Notes under the pieces: model-generated
The model's database searches: none
Told to the model about the DNA's origin: nothing
What the model saw: only the letters and a program-made list of their open reading frames with translations
Program-made: the position numbers and the translations under genes
Origin: an uncultured Bacteroidales bacterium
GTDB lineage: Bacteria > Bacteroidota > Bacteroidia > Bacteroidales > Muribaculaceae
Length of the DNA: 64,000 nucleotides
NCBI GenBank assembly: GCA_902776835.1
Contig: CACYRK010000009.1
Location: 1-64,000 of the forward strand
Direction: 5' to 3'
Part shown: in pieces, positions 26,037 through 35,112 of the stretch
Layout: every line of letters starts with the position of its first letter
Position numbering within the stretch: position 1 is the first letter of the stretch

Positions 26037-28724
26037 ATGATTCAACACACGAACGTCACTTATAAGATACTTTTCACTCTTGTGGCTCTCGCACTGGCTG
26101 CGCCGGTGGTAAGGGCGCAGGAGTCGCGTGTCGAGAACGACACCATCTTCAATCCGCGCATCGTATTCACTGCGGCACCCTCGCGCTACGAGATTGCCGG
26201 CATGAGGGTCGAGGGCGTCGACAACTACGAGGATAACATCATCATCGGCTATTCGGGCCTGACCATCGGTCAGCGCATCGAAATTCCCGGCGACGAATTG
26301 AAGACTGCCGCCAAGCGCTTTTGGCGCCAGGGCCTGTTCTCGAAGGTGCAAATCAAGGTGGAGAAAATCTATCAGGACAAGGCCTGGATTGTGTTCAGCC
26401 TGCGTCAGCAGCCGCGTGTGTCGCAAGTCAACTTCATCGGCGTCAAGGGCGGCGAGAAGAAAGACCTGCAGGAGCGACTCGGCACCATGGTGGGCAACCA
26501 GATGACGCCCAACATCGCCAACCGCATCAAGCAAATCGTCGAGAAATACTATGCCGGCAAGGGCTTTGAGAAAGCCGTGTGTACGGTGCGTCAAACGCCC
26601 GACCTGAGCAAGAACAACGAGGTTATTGTCGACATCGACGTCGACAAGAGCGAGAAAATCAAGGTGCACAAGATTTACATCGAGGGCAACAGCGCACTGA
26701 GCGACCGTGCCATCAAGCGCACCATGAAAAAGACCAACGAGAAAACCGACATCCTGAAACTCTTCAGCCAGAAGAAGTTTGTGCGCACCGACTATGCCGA
26801 AGACCTCGACCGCATCATCGCCAAGTACAACGAGAAAGGCTACCGCGATGCCGTCATCGTGGCCGACAGCGTGACCAATTACGACGACAAGACCGTGGAC
26901 GTGCACATCACCGTGGACGAGGGTCGCCGCTACTATATCAATAATGTGTCGTGGGTGGGCAACACGGTCTATCCCTCGGCCTTCCTCAACGACGTGCTTG
27001 GCATCGAAAAGGGCGACGTGTACAACCAGAAGTTGCTCAATAAGCGCACCCAGGAGGACGATGACGCCGTTGCCAACCTGTACATGAACCGCGGCTACCT
27101 GTTCTACCAACTCATTCCCGTGGAGGCAAAAATCAACGGCGACAGCATCGACCTGGAAATGCGCATGTACGAGGGCAAGCCCGCAACTATCAACAAGGTG
27201 GTGATCAATGGTAACGACCGCCTCTACGAGAAGGTGATACGCCGTGAGTTGCGCATACGTCCCGGAAAACTCTTCAGCAAGGACGACCTTATGCGCTCGG
27301 CACGCGAGATTGCACAAACCGGACACTTCGACCCCGAGAAGATGGACATCCGCCCCGAGCCCAACGAGGAGAACGGAACGGTGGACATCATCATGAATCT
27401 TGAGTCAAAGGCCAACGACCAGGTTGAGTTCTCGGCCGGTTGGGGACAGACGGGTATTCTGGGTAAACTCAGCCTCAAGTTCACCAACTTCTCGATCAAG
27501 AACCTCTTTCACCCGTCGGCCTACAAGGGCATTATCCCGCAGGGCGACGGACAGACGTTCACACTGAGTGTGCAGACCAACGCCAAGTACTACCAGGCTT
27601 ACAGCATCTCGTTCCTCGACCCCTGGTTCGGCGGAAAGCGTCCTAACTCGCTGAGTTTCTCGGCGTTCTACAGCCGCACCACTGGCATCAACTCGTCGTT
27701 CTACAACCGCCAGTACCAGAACTACCTGAACAATGCCATGATGAACAGTTATTATGGCTACGGCTATGGTTACGGCTACAATCCCTACTATTATAACAAT
27801 GGTGGCGGCTACAACTACTACGAGAACGCCTACGACCCCAACAAGTACCTGCAAATGGCAGGTGTGACGCTGGGCTTCGGTAAGCGCCTCAAGTGGCCCG
27901 ACGACTACTTTACCTTTATGGCCGACGTGAGTTACCAACTCTACAGCCTGAAGAATTGGGAATACCTTTATTATATGAACAACGGTACGTCGAACTCGAT
28001 TGTGCTCGGCTTTACGCTGTCGCGCAACAGTATCGACAACCCGCTGTACACCCGCCGCGGTAGCGCGTTCTCGCTGAGTTTCCACGCCACGCCGCCGGCA
28101 AGCCTCTTCGGCCACAAGAACTGGAAGGCCTTGAGCGCGTCGGCTCTGAGTACGACGGGTTCTGATGCCGACAAGCGTGAGTTTTACCGCTGGATTGAGT
28201 ACTGGAAACTCAAATTCCAGGCTCGCACCTACACGCCGCTTACCGACCCCGACGGACGCTGGACGCTCGTGCTGATGACGCGCGCCGACATCGGCCTGCT
28301 GGGCAGTTGGAACAAGTACATCAAGTCGCCGTTTGAGACATTCTTTGTGGGTGGCGACGGTATGAGCGGTAGCTCGACCTATGCCCAGGAGACCATCGCA
28401 CTGCGTGGCTACGAGAACGGTGCCTTCACGCCTTACGGCATGGACGCCTATGCCTACGACCGCTTCGTGATGGAACTCCACTTCCCGCTCATGCTCTCCA
28501 GTAGCGCAACCATCTATCCGCTGCTCTTTGTCGAGGGCGGTAACGCGTGGACCAGCGTGAAGCAATTCAACCCGTTTGACATCAAGCGCTCGGCCGGTGT
28601 GGGTGCCCGCATCTACCTGCCAATGATCGGTATGATGGGTATCGACTGGGGCTACGGCTTCGACAAGGTGTTTGGCAAGAAGGGCGGTGGCAACTTCCAC
28701 TTCGTGCTCGGACAAGAGTTCTAA
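26037..28724 (+). CDS. bamA: Outer-membrane protein assembly factor BamA
   Basis: An 895-residue protein: signal peptide (LFTLVALALAAPVVRAQ), five POTRA domains (about 50-460, with EGVDNYEDNIIIGYSGLTIGQRI and VDEGRRYYINNVSWVGNTVY), and a 16-strand barrel ending in FHFVLGQEF with terminal Phe. It inserts beta barrels into the outer membrane. An odd feature is an insertion at about residues 566-601 made of Tyr, Gly and Asn (YYGYGYGYGYNPYYYNNGGG), probably an extracellular loop. OmpH-type chaperones follow. Confidence 0.97.
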   Translation: MIQHTNVTYKILFTLVALALAAPVVRAQESRVENDTIFNPRIVFTAAPSRYEIAGMRVEGVDNYEDNIIIGYSGLTIGQRIEIPGDELKTAAKRFWRQGLFSKVQIKVEKIYQDKAWIVFSLRQQPRVSQVNFIGVKGGEKKDLQERLGTMVGNQMTPNIANRIKQIVEKYYAGKGFEKAVCTVRQTPDLSKNNEVIVDIDVDKSEKIKVHKIYIEGNSALSDRAIKRTMKKTNEKTDILKLFSQKKFVRTDYAEDLDRIIAKYNEKGYRDAVIVADSVTNYDDKTVDVHITVDEGRRYYINNVSWVGNTVYPSAFLNDVLGIEKGDVYNQKLLNKRTQEDDDAVANLYMNRGYLFYQLIPVEAKINGDSIDLEMRMYEGKPATINKVVINGNDRLYEKVIRRELRIRPGKLFSKDDLMRSAREIAQTGHFDPEKMDIRPEPNEENGTVDIIMNLESKANDQVEFSAGWGQTGILGKLSLKFTNFSIKNLFHPSAYKGIIPQGDGQTFTLSVQTNAKYYQAYSISFLDPWFGGKRPNSLSFSAFYSRTTGINSSFYNRQYQNYLNNAMMNSYYGYGYGYGYNPYYYNNGGGYNYYENAYDPNKYLQMAGVTLGFGKRLKWPDDYFTFMADVSYQLYSLKNWEYLYYMNNGTSNSIVLGFTLSRNSIDNPLYTRRGSAFSLSFHATPPASLFGHKNWKALSASALSTTGSDADKREFYRWIEYWKLKFQARTYTPLTDPDGRWTLVLMTRADIGLLGSWNKYIKSPFETFFVGGDGMSGSSTYAQETIALRGYENGAFTPYGMDAYAYDRFVMELHFPLMLSSSATIYPLLFVEGGNAWTSVKQFNPFDIKRSAGVGARIYLPMIGMMGIDWGYGFDKVFGKKGGGNFHFVLGQEF

Positions 28725-28800
28725 AAACATCAAACGAAATAAACCATTCACACTTTTTGCAGTCAAAACGTCAACACAAATTTAACACATCAAGATAGAA

Positions 28801-29316
28801 ATGAAAAAGTTTGCACTATTTTTGGCAGTCGCCGTGGTCGGTATAGCATCGGCCAACGCGCAAAAGTTTGCGCTCATCGACATGGAGTATATTTTGAAAA
28901 ACATCCCTGCCTATGAGATGGCAAACGAACAGTTGAACCAGGTGTCGCAACGTTGGCAACGTGAGGTCGACGAACTGAAGAAGGAGGCCGACACCATGTA
29001 TAAGAACTATCAGAGCGACATGGTGTTCCTCACCGACGAGCAGAAGAAGAAAAAAGAGGAGGAAATCCTGGCTAAGGAGAAAGAGGCTACACAACTGCAG
29101 TACAAATACTTCGGCCCGCAGGGCGAACTCTTCAAGAAGCGCCAATCGCTCATCAAGCCCATCCAGGACGACATCTACAACGCAGTGAAGAAAGTGAGCG
29201 AGGAGCGCGGCTTCCAAGTGATTTTCGACCGCGCGTCGTCGCAGAGCATCATCTTCGCCTCGCCACGCATCGACGTGAGCAACGAGGTGCTGCAAAAACT
29301 GGGTTACGGAGGATAA
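28801..29316 (+). CDS. OmpH/Skp family periplasmic chaperone, first copy
   Basis: A 171-residue protein with signal peptide (FALFLAVAVVGIASANAQ), a short strand (KFALIDMEYILKNIPAYEMA) and two long Lys/Glu-rich helices with KKKKEEEILAKEKEA. This is the tentacle arrangement of the Skp trimer that holds unfolded outer-membrane proteins. Family length is about 160-170. It lies 76 bases after bamA. Confidence 0.93.
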   Translation: MKKFALFLAVAVVGIASANAQKFALIDMEYILKNIPAYEMANEQLNQVSQRWQREVDELKKEADTMYKNYQSDMVFLTDEQKKKKEEEILAKEKEATQLQYKYFGPQGELFKKRQSLIKPIQDDIYNAVKKVSEERGFQVIFDRASSQSIIFASPRIDVSNEVLQKLGYGG

Positions 29317-29368
29317 GCCCCTCGTGATATTAATTGCATATTAAACTATTAAATATCAACACATTAAA

Positions 29369-29875
29369 ATGCTGAAAAAATTATTGATCGCAGCCCTCGT
29401 GGCTGCCCCTCTGAGCCTGATGGCTCAAACAGTGAAATTGGGTTACGTCGACGCAACCGAAATTATCAACGTAATGCCCGAAAAGATTACAGCGGAGAGC
29501 ACACTCAAGACTGTTGCCGACAAATATGAGGCTGAATTTAAGAACCTGCAGGCCGCTTTCCAAAAGAAGGTCGAGGAGTATCAGAAGGCCGATGAGGACC
29601 CTGCTACACCGCAGGCCATCAAGGATCGCCACCAAACTGAGTTGCAGGAGGATTACACCAAGATTCAGAACTTCAGCCAGCAGGCTCAGCAAGAGATGCA
29701 GAAGCAACAGGAGACACTCTTTGGCCCCATCTACCAGAAGGTGCGCGATGCCATCCAGGCCGTAGGCGCTGAGGGCGGTTACACCTTCATTCTCGACCCC
29801 GCCGCAATCCTCTACCAGGGTACTGGCGCCGAGGATATCGGTCCGAAGGTGAAGGCTAAATTGGGTATCAAGTAA
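29369..29875 (+). CDS. OmpH/Skp family periplasmic chaperone, second copy
   Basis: A 168-residue protein with signal peptide (LLIAALVAAPLSLMAQ), then VKLGYVDATEIINVMPEK, a coiled-coil pair around FKNLQAAFQKKVEEYQKADEDP, and a C-terminal strand GGYTFILDPAAILYQG. It is a paralogue of the genes on both sides and closest to the third copy. It likely shares the bamA transcript. Confidence 0.93.
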   Translation: MLKKLLIAALVAAPLSLMAQTVKLGYVDATEIINVMPEKITAESTLKTVADKYEAEFKNLQAAFQKKVEEYQKADEDPATPQAIKDRHQTELQEDYTKIQNFSQQAQQEMQKQQETLFGPIYQKVRDAIQAVGAEGGYTFILDPAAILYQGTGAEDIGPKVKAKLGIK

Positions 29876-29891
29876 TTAAGGAATATTTGAC

Positions 29892-29919
29892 ATTGGGCCG
29901 GAGCACGCTTCGGCCCAAA
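29892..29919 (+). terminator. Hairpin between the second and third ompH genes
   Basis: TTGGGCCG and CGGCCCAA pair around GAGCACGCTT. Only ATT follows, so it is more likely a partial terminator or an RNA-processing or stability hairpin that lowers expression of the third copy. Confidence 0.55.
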
Positions 29920-29933
29920 TTATGTGTAATACT

Positions 29934-30434
29934 ATGACAAAGAAGACTTTACTGGCGATCGTCGCCACCATGATGTGTCAACTGCTGTGGGCACAGGGCG
30001 TGGCCGTGTTCAACTCCAAGCAGGTGTTCGACGCCATGCCCGAGAAGGCGCAGGCCGAGGCCACGCTGCAGCAGGCCAGCGACAAGTTGCAGGCCGAGTT
30101 CAGGATTATGCAGGATGAGTTCAACCGCAAGTATGCCGACTATCAGGCCCTCGATGCCAACACGCCGGCCACCATTCGCGAGCGTCGCATCCAGGAACTG
30201 CAGCAGGCCGACAAGGAAATCCGCGATTTCCAGGCGCGTGCCCAGCAGGCGCTGGACAAACAGCGTGAGCAACTCATGGCGCCCATTCAGCAACTCATCG
30301 ACGCCGCGCTGCGCGAGGTGGGCGATGAGGCAGGTTACTCGGTCATCCTCGACGTGGCAAAGACCGCCGTGCCCTACGTCGGTCCCAACACCCCCGACGT
30401 CACCGCGGCTGTTAAGGCCAAACTCAACCTATAA
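29934..30434 (+). CDS. OmpH/Skp family periplasmic chaperone, third copy
   Basis: A 166-residue protein with signal peptide (LLAIVATMMCQLLWAQ), the strand GVAVFNSKQVFDAMPEKAQ, a helical hairpin rich in Gln, Ala and Glu, and the closing strand GYSVILDVAKTAVPYVGP. ATG 29934 is used rather than 29922 because it places the basic residues just before the hydrophobic core. Three tandem copies are one more than the usual Bacteroidales pair, and the helices are more Gln-rich than in copy one, which suggests different clients. Confidence 0.92.
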   Translation: MTKKTLLAIVATMMCQLLWAQGVAVFNSKQVFDAMPEKAQAEATLQQASDKLQAEFRIMQDEFNRKYADYQALDANTPATIRERRIQELQQADKEIRDFQARAQQALDKQREQLMAPIQQLIDAALREVGDEAGYSVILDVAKTAVPYVGPNTPDVTAAVKAKLNL

Positions 30435-30476
30435 TCCTTTATGCAATAAGGCTATAGGAAACGCCTAACCGATAGT

Positions 30477-30546
30477 GACACAAAACATGGCGCGTAGTGG
30501 AGGGCTTGTGAGCCCGTTTGTTCCACTACGCGCCATGCTGTGTGTC
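30477..30546. repeat. Long nested inverted repeat
   Basis: GACACA pairs with TGTGTC at the outside. A perfect 16-base arm CATGGCGCGTAGTGGA (30486-30501) pairs with 30522-30537, and GGGCT-TGTG-AGCCC forms an inner hairpin (30502-30515). No T run follows, so it is not a standard terminator, though it would block transcript decay or polymerase. Confidence 0.85.
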
Positions 30547-30589
30547 TAAAACTTTGCTGTCAGATGTAGCGAAGCACCGTAGAAATGCG

Positions 30590-30626
30590 TCGAACACTCG
30601 AATGCTCGAGCACTCGAATGTTCGAG
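30590..30626. repeat. 8-base TCGAAYRC tandem array
   Basis: Units TCGAACAC, TCGAATGC, TCGAGCAC, TCGAATGT stand head to tail. The same family occurs at 38548-38591 and 60401-60445. Confidence 0.85.
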
Positions 30627-30753
30627 TCAAAGGGGGACACACCCCCAGCCCTACGAGTCTCCCGCTCTAATATTGAAGAGATGGGACGCTAACTCGTTGA
30701 TTCTTTGGCTATATTATGCCGAAGTCACGTTAAGATAAGAATTCGCACCAAAA

Positions 30754-32037
30754 TTATGGGGCGGTGTAGAAGTCGATGAGCCGCCTGATGGCGCGCTGGC
30801 ACACGGGGCAGAACTCGGGCACCGAGTTGGTGCGCATGCGGCAGTCTTGCGTGGGCCGGTAGACGTCCTTGCTCAGATAGCCGCCGCCCTCAAAGAGGCC
30901 CACACGGCGTGTCATCAGCGTGCTGTCCTGGCTCTCCGGAGTGGGGCAGGGCGTCGACGGGTCGACCAGGTCGGCCCACTTGCTGGCGAAGTCGCGCAGC
31001 GTGGTCAGGTTTGGCTCCCACGGTTCCACGTCGCTGAAGTATCGCGGGTCGTCGTCGCCGTAGGGATACTCGTCGCCCAGGCCGGCGAAACTGTGGCCAA
31101 ACTCGTGCACCACCACCGGGCGGAAATGCTTGCCACGCGTGTAGGTGAGGTTATAGGAGTTGTATATGCCACCGCCGCCGTAGTGCTCGGTGTTGGCAAG
31201 GATGATGATGTGCTCGTAAGGAATGCCTGCGAGCACGTTGTGCAATTGCTTGAGATACAACGTGGTGAGATAGCGCTTGCTGTAGAAGGTGTCGAAGTGC
31301 GAACCCAGCGCGGTATTGAGCCAGATGCCCTCGCCCGGGTCGCTCACGCCGCTGTCGTGCGACGGGCAGGTGACCGCCACAATGTTGAATCGGTCGCGCA
31401 ACGACTTGAACGGCTCATGGGCAAACAGCGCCTCCATGGCCTCGCGGCAGTGCTCGATAAACTGCGGCATCTCGGCCTCGGTGTATCCCTCGGCCACGTA
31501 GGCGATGTGGATGCAGCGCGTGGTGTCGGCAGCGGCCTGCAGCGTGACGTAGGGCGTCACGTTGTGCTCGCCGCGGTGCGCAATCAGGATGTCGGTGGGT
31601 ACCACTTGGTGCGTGAGCGTGCTGGTGACGCGGTGATGCGGGTCGCGAAGTTCGATGGTCACATCGGCGGTGTCGCGCGGCATGGGCAGCAGAAACACGT
31701 TCTCCATGGCCTTGCGCACCTGCTTGGCCTCGGCAGTCGAAATCCATTCCTGGAACAGGCTCGAGAAGGTGTGCACATAGATCACGTTGCCACTGCGGTG
31801 GTCGCGCATCGTGATTGTGCCGTCGCCCGCCAGCGGCGCTTCGTCGAGCCGCGCGTGGCGGCCCCACCAGCGCGGCAGCCGCGACAACTGGTCGAGGAAG
31901 ATCTCCTGGCGCTCGCTGTCGCCGGCGAAACTATAGTCCACCCTGAGTGTGGCGTCTACAAAATATTGGTCAAAGTCTACGGCGCCGGCGCTGAAGCACG
32001 CCAGGGCAAGAATTGCGTAAATCCAAAGTCGTTTCAT
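30754..32037 (-). CDS. M64 family (IgA peptidase-type) metallopeptidase
   Basis: A 427-residue secreted protein (signal IYAILALACFSAGA). The N-terminal third is a beta domain (about 20-155). The catalytic part carries the zinc motif VVVHEFGHSFAGLGDEY, with two His ligands, the catalytic Glu and a downstream acidic ligand, exactly as in peptidase family M64. That family includes a Clostridium ramosum IgA protease and many uncharacterised Bacteroidales proteins. A cysteine pair (CRMRTNSVPEFCPVC) lies near the C terminus. The substrate cannot be told from sequence. The gene is monocistronic. Confidence 0.93.
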   Translation of the reverse strand: MKRLWIYAILALACFSAGAVDFDQYFVDATLRVDYSFAGDSERQEIFLDQLSRLPRWWGRHARLDEAPLAGDGTITMRDHRSGNVIYVHTFSSLFQEWISTAEAKQVRKAMENVFLLPMPRDTADVTIELRDPHHRVTSTLTHQVVPTDILIAHRGEHNVTPYVTLQAAADTTRCIHIAYVAEGYTEAEMPQFIEHCREAMEALFAHEPFKSLRDRFNIVAVTCPSHDSGVSDPGEGIWLNTALGSHFDTFYSKRYLTTLYLKQLHNVLAGIPYEHIIILANTEHYGGGGIYNSYNLTYTRGKHFRPVVVHEFGHSFAGLGDEYPYGDDDPRYFSDVEPWEPNLTTLRDFASKWADLVDPSTPCPTPESQDSTLMTRRVGLFEGGGYLSKDVYRPTQDCRMRTNSVPEFCPVCQRAIRRLIDFYTAP

Positions 32038-32059
32038 GGCATCGATTGTTTATTTTCCA

Positions 32060-32067
32060 CAAAGTTA
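32060..32067 (-). promoter_or_regulatory. -7 box TAACTTTG, M64 peptidase gene
   Basis: The plus strand reads CAAAGTTA, 22 bases before ATG 32037. Confidence 0.65.
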
Positions 32068-32172
32068 CGCATTTTTTCCCATCCCCACAACCCCAAGCGG
32101 CCATAGTTGCTATTACCCTGGGGGGGGCAAAAAAAAGTGAGGCAAGCATTTGCTGCTTGCCCCACGGCTTAG

Positions 32173-32247
<75 letters not shown>

Positions 32248-32361
32248 ATTTTCAATTGCGAGTGCAAAGGTAAGCCTATTTTTTATAATGTGCAAATAAA
32301 TTGAGTTTTTTCTTTGTTTTTGCAGCGTTTTTTGTGAAAAACGCGGTGCAATGGGCACTTT

Positions 32362-33510
32362 TCACTGCGCCAACTCGCCCAGCGAGTACACGCTCTGGAG
32401 GTTCAAATCCTGGTCGTAGATGGCAATGTCGGCATCCTTGCCGCGCTGCAGCGAGCCCTTGCGGTCGTAGATGCCCATGATGCGTGCCGGTGTCTCGCTG
32501 CTCATGCGCACGGCGTCCTGCAGCGGGATGCCCGCGTCCACGCAGGTGCGTATCAGGCGGTCCATCGTGGCGATGCTGCCGGCCAGCGCGCTACGGTCAC
32601 TAAGTTTGCACACGCCGTCCTCGATGATTACACGCGGGTCGAACGCCTTGTCGCTGTCGCTTGCCGTAACGGCCAGCGCGTCGGTAATGAGCGCGGTACG
32701 CTCCACGCCTTTCATGCGGTGGATGAGTTTGAGGATGGGCGACGGCACGTGGATGCCGTCGGCAATCATCTCCACGGCCATGTTCTCCATCAAGTATACT
32801 GCCTCGACGGTGCCGGCGTGCTTAAACTCGCGCACGTTGTGGAAACCAAGCATGCCGTTGTAGAAGTGTGTGGCCAGCGTGTAGCCTGCGTCGTAGGCGG
32901 CTTTCACGTCGGGATATTCGGCTGCGGTGTGACCTAAAGCGGCCACCACGCCCTTGCCGGTAATGTACTCGCCCATCTCGATGGCGCCGGGCAACTCGGG
33001 TGCGATGTCCCAGCGGCGCACGCAGTCAAAGTCCTCGATGATATGGTGATATTCCACGGGGTCGGGGATGCGTATTACCTCGGGCATCTGTGCTCCGGCC
33101 TTGCGCGGGTTGAAGTACGGCCCTTCGAGGTGCAGCCCCATGACGGTGGTGCGAGGCTCACGCATGATTTTGTCGCAAGTGGCGCATGCCGCTTCCATCA
33201 TGGGCAGCGGCGACGACGACAGTGTGGGGAAGATTGCTGTGGTGCCGTGGAGCAAATGAGCGTGGGCCGCAGTGCGGAATGCTTCCTCGGTGCCCTCCAT
33301 GAAGTCGCTGCCGCCACCACCGTGGCAGTGCAACTCGATGCCTCCGGGCACCACGTGCATGCCTTTCACGTCGACGGCATTCTCCACACCGCCCACGCGA
33401 TTGCTGCTCTTGGTCATCTCGACGATCCTCCCTTCATTCATGATCACCGAGCCGCCGTTAATCCATCCTTCGGGCGTGAGAATGTGCCCGTTGTAGATTT
33501 GCGTTAACAT
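32362..33510 (-). CDS. nagA: N-acetylglucosamine-6-phosphate deacetylase
   Basis: A 382-residue amidohydrolase-fold enzyme. Metal and substrate motifs: IELHCHGGGGSDF (about residue 60), LHLEGPYFNPRKAGA with the metal Glu, ALGHTAA and ATHFYNGM with metal His residues, and ALITDALA with the catalytic Asp. It removes acetate from GlcNAc-6-P, feeding amino sugars from mucin or cell-wall recycling into glycolysis. No nagB is adjacent. It has its own promoter at 33563-33570. Confidence 0.95.
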   Translation of the reverse strand: MLTQIYNGHILTPEGWINGGSVIMNEGRIVEMTKSSNRVGGVENAVDVKGMHVVPGGIELHCHGGGGSDFMEGTEEAFRTAAHAHLLHGTTAIFPTLSSSPLPMMEAACATCDKIMREPRTTVMGLHLEGPYFNPRKAGAQMPEVIRIPDPVEYHHIIEDFDCVRRWDIAPELPGAIEMGEYITGKGVVAALGHTAAEYPDVKAAYDAGYTLATHFYNGMLGFHNVREFKHAGTVEAVYLMENMAVEMIADGIHVPSPILKLIHRMKGVERTALITDALAVTASDSDKAFDPRVIIEDGVCKLSDRSALAGSIATMDRLIRTCVDAGIPLQDAVRMSSETPARIMGIYDRKGSLQRGKDADIAIYDQDLNLQSVYSLGELAQ

Positions 33511-33562
33511 CGTTATTGGGTATTACGGCAGGTCTAAATCTGCCAAACATGATTTCCGTAGG

Positions 33563-33570
33563 CAAAATTA
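33563..33570 (-). promoter_or_regulatory. -7 box TAATTTTG, nagA
   Basis: The plus strand reads CAAAATTA, 52 bases before ATG 33510. Confidence 0.6.
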
Positions 33571-33701
33571 ATGATTAATTTCGTAAAAAGCGCCATATGT
33601 AAACGTTATTTTATGATTATTGATATTTTTTTAGTATTTAACGCCCGCCTTTGGTGTCACACCGCCTGCGTTGGCACTATTGTTGCCTATTCATAACCTC
33701 G

Positions 33702-34991
33702 ATGAATTCTACATATTTAAAGCGGCTTGCATTGGCTGCTGTGATGATGACCACGATGGCCATTGGCACAGAGGCTTTACCACCTGCGCCCACCGACTCG
33801 CTCCCCGCCCGCAATAAGGTGAAAGTGAGTCTTGTGACTTTTTATCCGGGCGACGAGGTGTTCTCAATCTACGGCCACACCGAGTTGCGTGTGGTCACGG
33901 GGATGACCGACAGTTATTTCAACTACGGCGTGTTCGACTTCAGGACACCGAACTTTGTGGCTCGCTTTGTGGCGGGCGAAACCGACTATATGTGCTCGGC
34001 CTACCCGCGGCGGCTGGCTACGGTGGGCATGGAAGGGCGACGCATGATTGAGCAGGATCTCAACCTCACGCCCCGGCAGGCGCGGCGCATCCAGGAGTTT
34101 CTCTTCGACAACGCCATTCCCGGCAACAATACCTACCGATATAAATTTTTGAGCGACAACTGCTCCACGCGGCCACGCGACATCATCGAGATGGCGCTCG
34201 GCAGCGAATTGCACTATAACGGCCACGGCGAAAATGTCACTTATCGTGACATCTTGTCACGTTACACCAAGAATTACGCTTGGGATAAGTTTGGCATCGA
34301 CCTGGCACTGGGCAGCGCCCTCGACACCATCGTCGACTACCGCCAGCAGATGTTCATCCCCATGGTGCTCATGCAGGCTGTCGACAGCGCCACTGTGGTG
34401 CGCGACGGCACCACGATGCCGCTGGTGAGCGAGCGCCGTGTGATGGTCGATGGCGACGAGGCTGGCACCGTGCTGCCGCCCACGCCCTGGTATCTCACGC
34501 CCTTGTGCGCGGCCATCGTGCTGCTGGTGGTCACGCTGGCCATGGCCTGGCGCGACTGGCGCCGGCAGAGCGTCACCCGGTGGTATCACTCGCTGGTGGC
34601 CACGCTCTACGCCATTGGCGGTTGCTTTATCTTCTTCCTGATATTTATCTCTACACATGAGGCCACGTCGCCCAACTGGAACGCGCTGTGGCTCAATCCG
34701 CTATATTTCATTCCCGCCGTGCTCGTGTGGCGCCGCCACAGCCGCGTGTTGCGCATCTATCACATCGCCAACGCTGCCGTGCTCATCGCCACAATGGTGC
34801 TGTGGCCTGTCATACCCCAGGTCGCCAACACGGCATTTTTCCCGCTGATGATGGTGCCCGTGGTCATGGCGGCAAGTTACCTGGCCATCGAGCGCAAAAG
34901 CGCGAAAAATCAGCCCGTGAGCAGCAAGCCAAGCGGCAAGCCCGACAGCAAATCAAATGGCAAGCCGAAAAGCAAAAAACGCAATAAATGA
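33702..34991 (+). CDS. DUF4105 domain membrane protein
   Basis: A 429-residue protein from ATG 33702, chosen because it opens a proper signal sequence (LALAAVMMTTMAIGTEA). The extracytoplasmic domain contains the DUF4105 blocks FSIYGHTELRV, NYGVFDFRTPNF and FLSDNCSTRPRDII, whose Cys and His recall NlpC/P60-like folds (inference). Four or more spans follow (about 270-395), then a Lys/Ser/Pro tail. Function unknown. It is divergent from nagA and upstream of secA, which has its own promoter. Confidence 0.87.
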   Translation: MNSTYLKRLALAAVMMTTMAIGTEALPPAPTDSLPARNKVKVSLVTFYPGDEVFSIYGHTELRVVTGMTDSYFNYGVFDFRTPNFVARFVAGETDYMCSAYPRRLATVGMEGRRMIEQDLNLTPRQARRIQEFLFDNAIPGNNTYRYKFLSDNCSTRPRDIIEMALGSELHYNGHGENVTYRDILSRYTKNYAWDKFGIDLALGSALDTIVDYRQQMFIPMVLMQAVDSATVVRDGTTMPLVSERRVMVDGDEAGTVLPPTPWYLTPLCAAIVLLVVTLAMAWRDWRRQSVTRWYHSLVATLYAIGGCFIFFLIFISTHEATSPNWNALWLNPLYFIPAVLVWRRHSRVLRIYHIANAAVLIATMVLWPVIPQVANTAFFPLMMVPVVMAASYLAIERKSAKNQPVSSKPSGKPDSKSNGKPKSKKRNK

Positions 34992-35023
34992 ACTTAACGG
35001 CACTCCAATCCAAACATTTTTAG

Positions 35024-35031
35024 TAACTTTG
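35024..35031 (+). promoter_or_regulatory. -7 box TAACTTTG, secA
   Basis: Perfect box. It leaves a leader of about 78 bases before ATG 35113. Confidence 0.68.
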
Positions 35032-35112
35032 CAACTTGGTTTGAAAATGCACGGTGCAAAAAGCCGAGTGCATAACCACTTTTTTTGAAAACATAACAAA
35101 ACATCACATATA

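Larger units (their letters stand above)
30435..30753. other. Convergent gap with a long hairpin and tandem repeats
   Basis: The 319-base gap between the third ompH and the leftward M64 gene holds the long inverted repeat at 30477-30546 and the TCGAAYRC array at 30590-30626. Beyond these I see no gene, only unstructured sequence to 30753. Confidence 0.6.

Noticed and set aside
24543..27326. Minus-strand open frame of 927 codons opposite DUF6089, uppS and bamA
   Set aside because: It is antisense to three certain genes and its translation is His/Val/Leu-rich, as expected from G+C-rich third positions read backwards.
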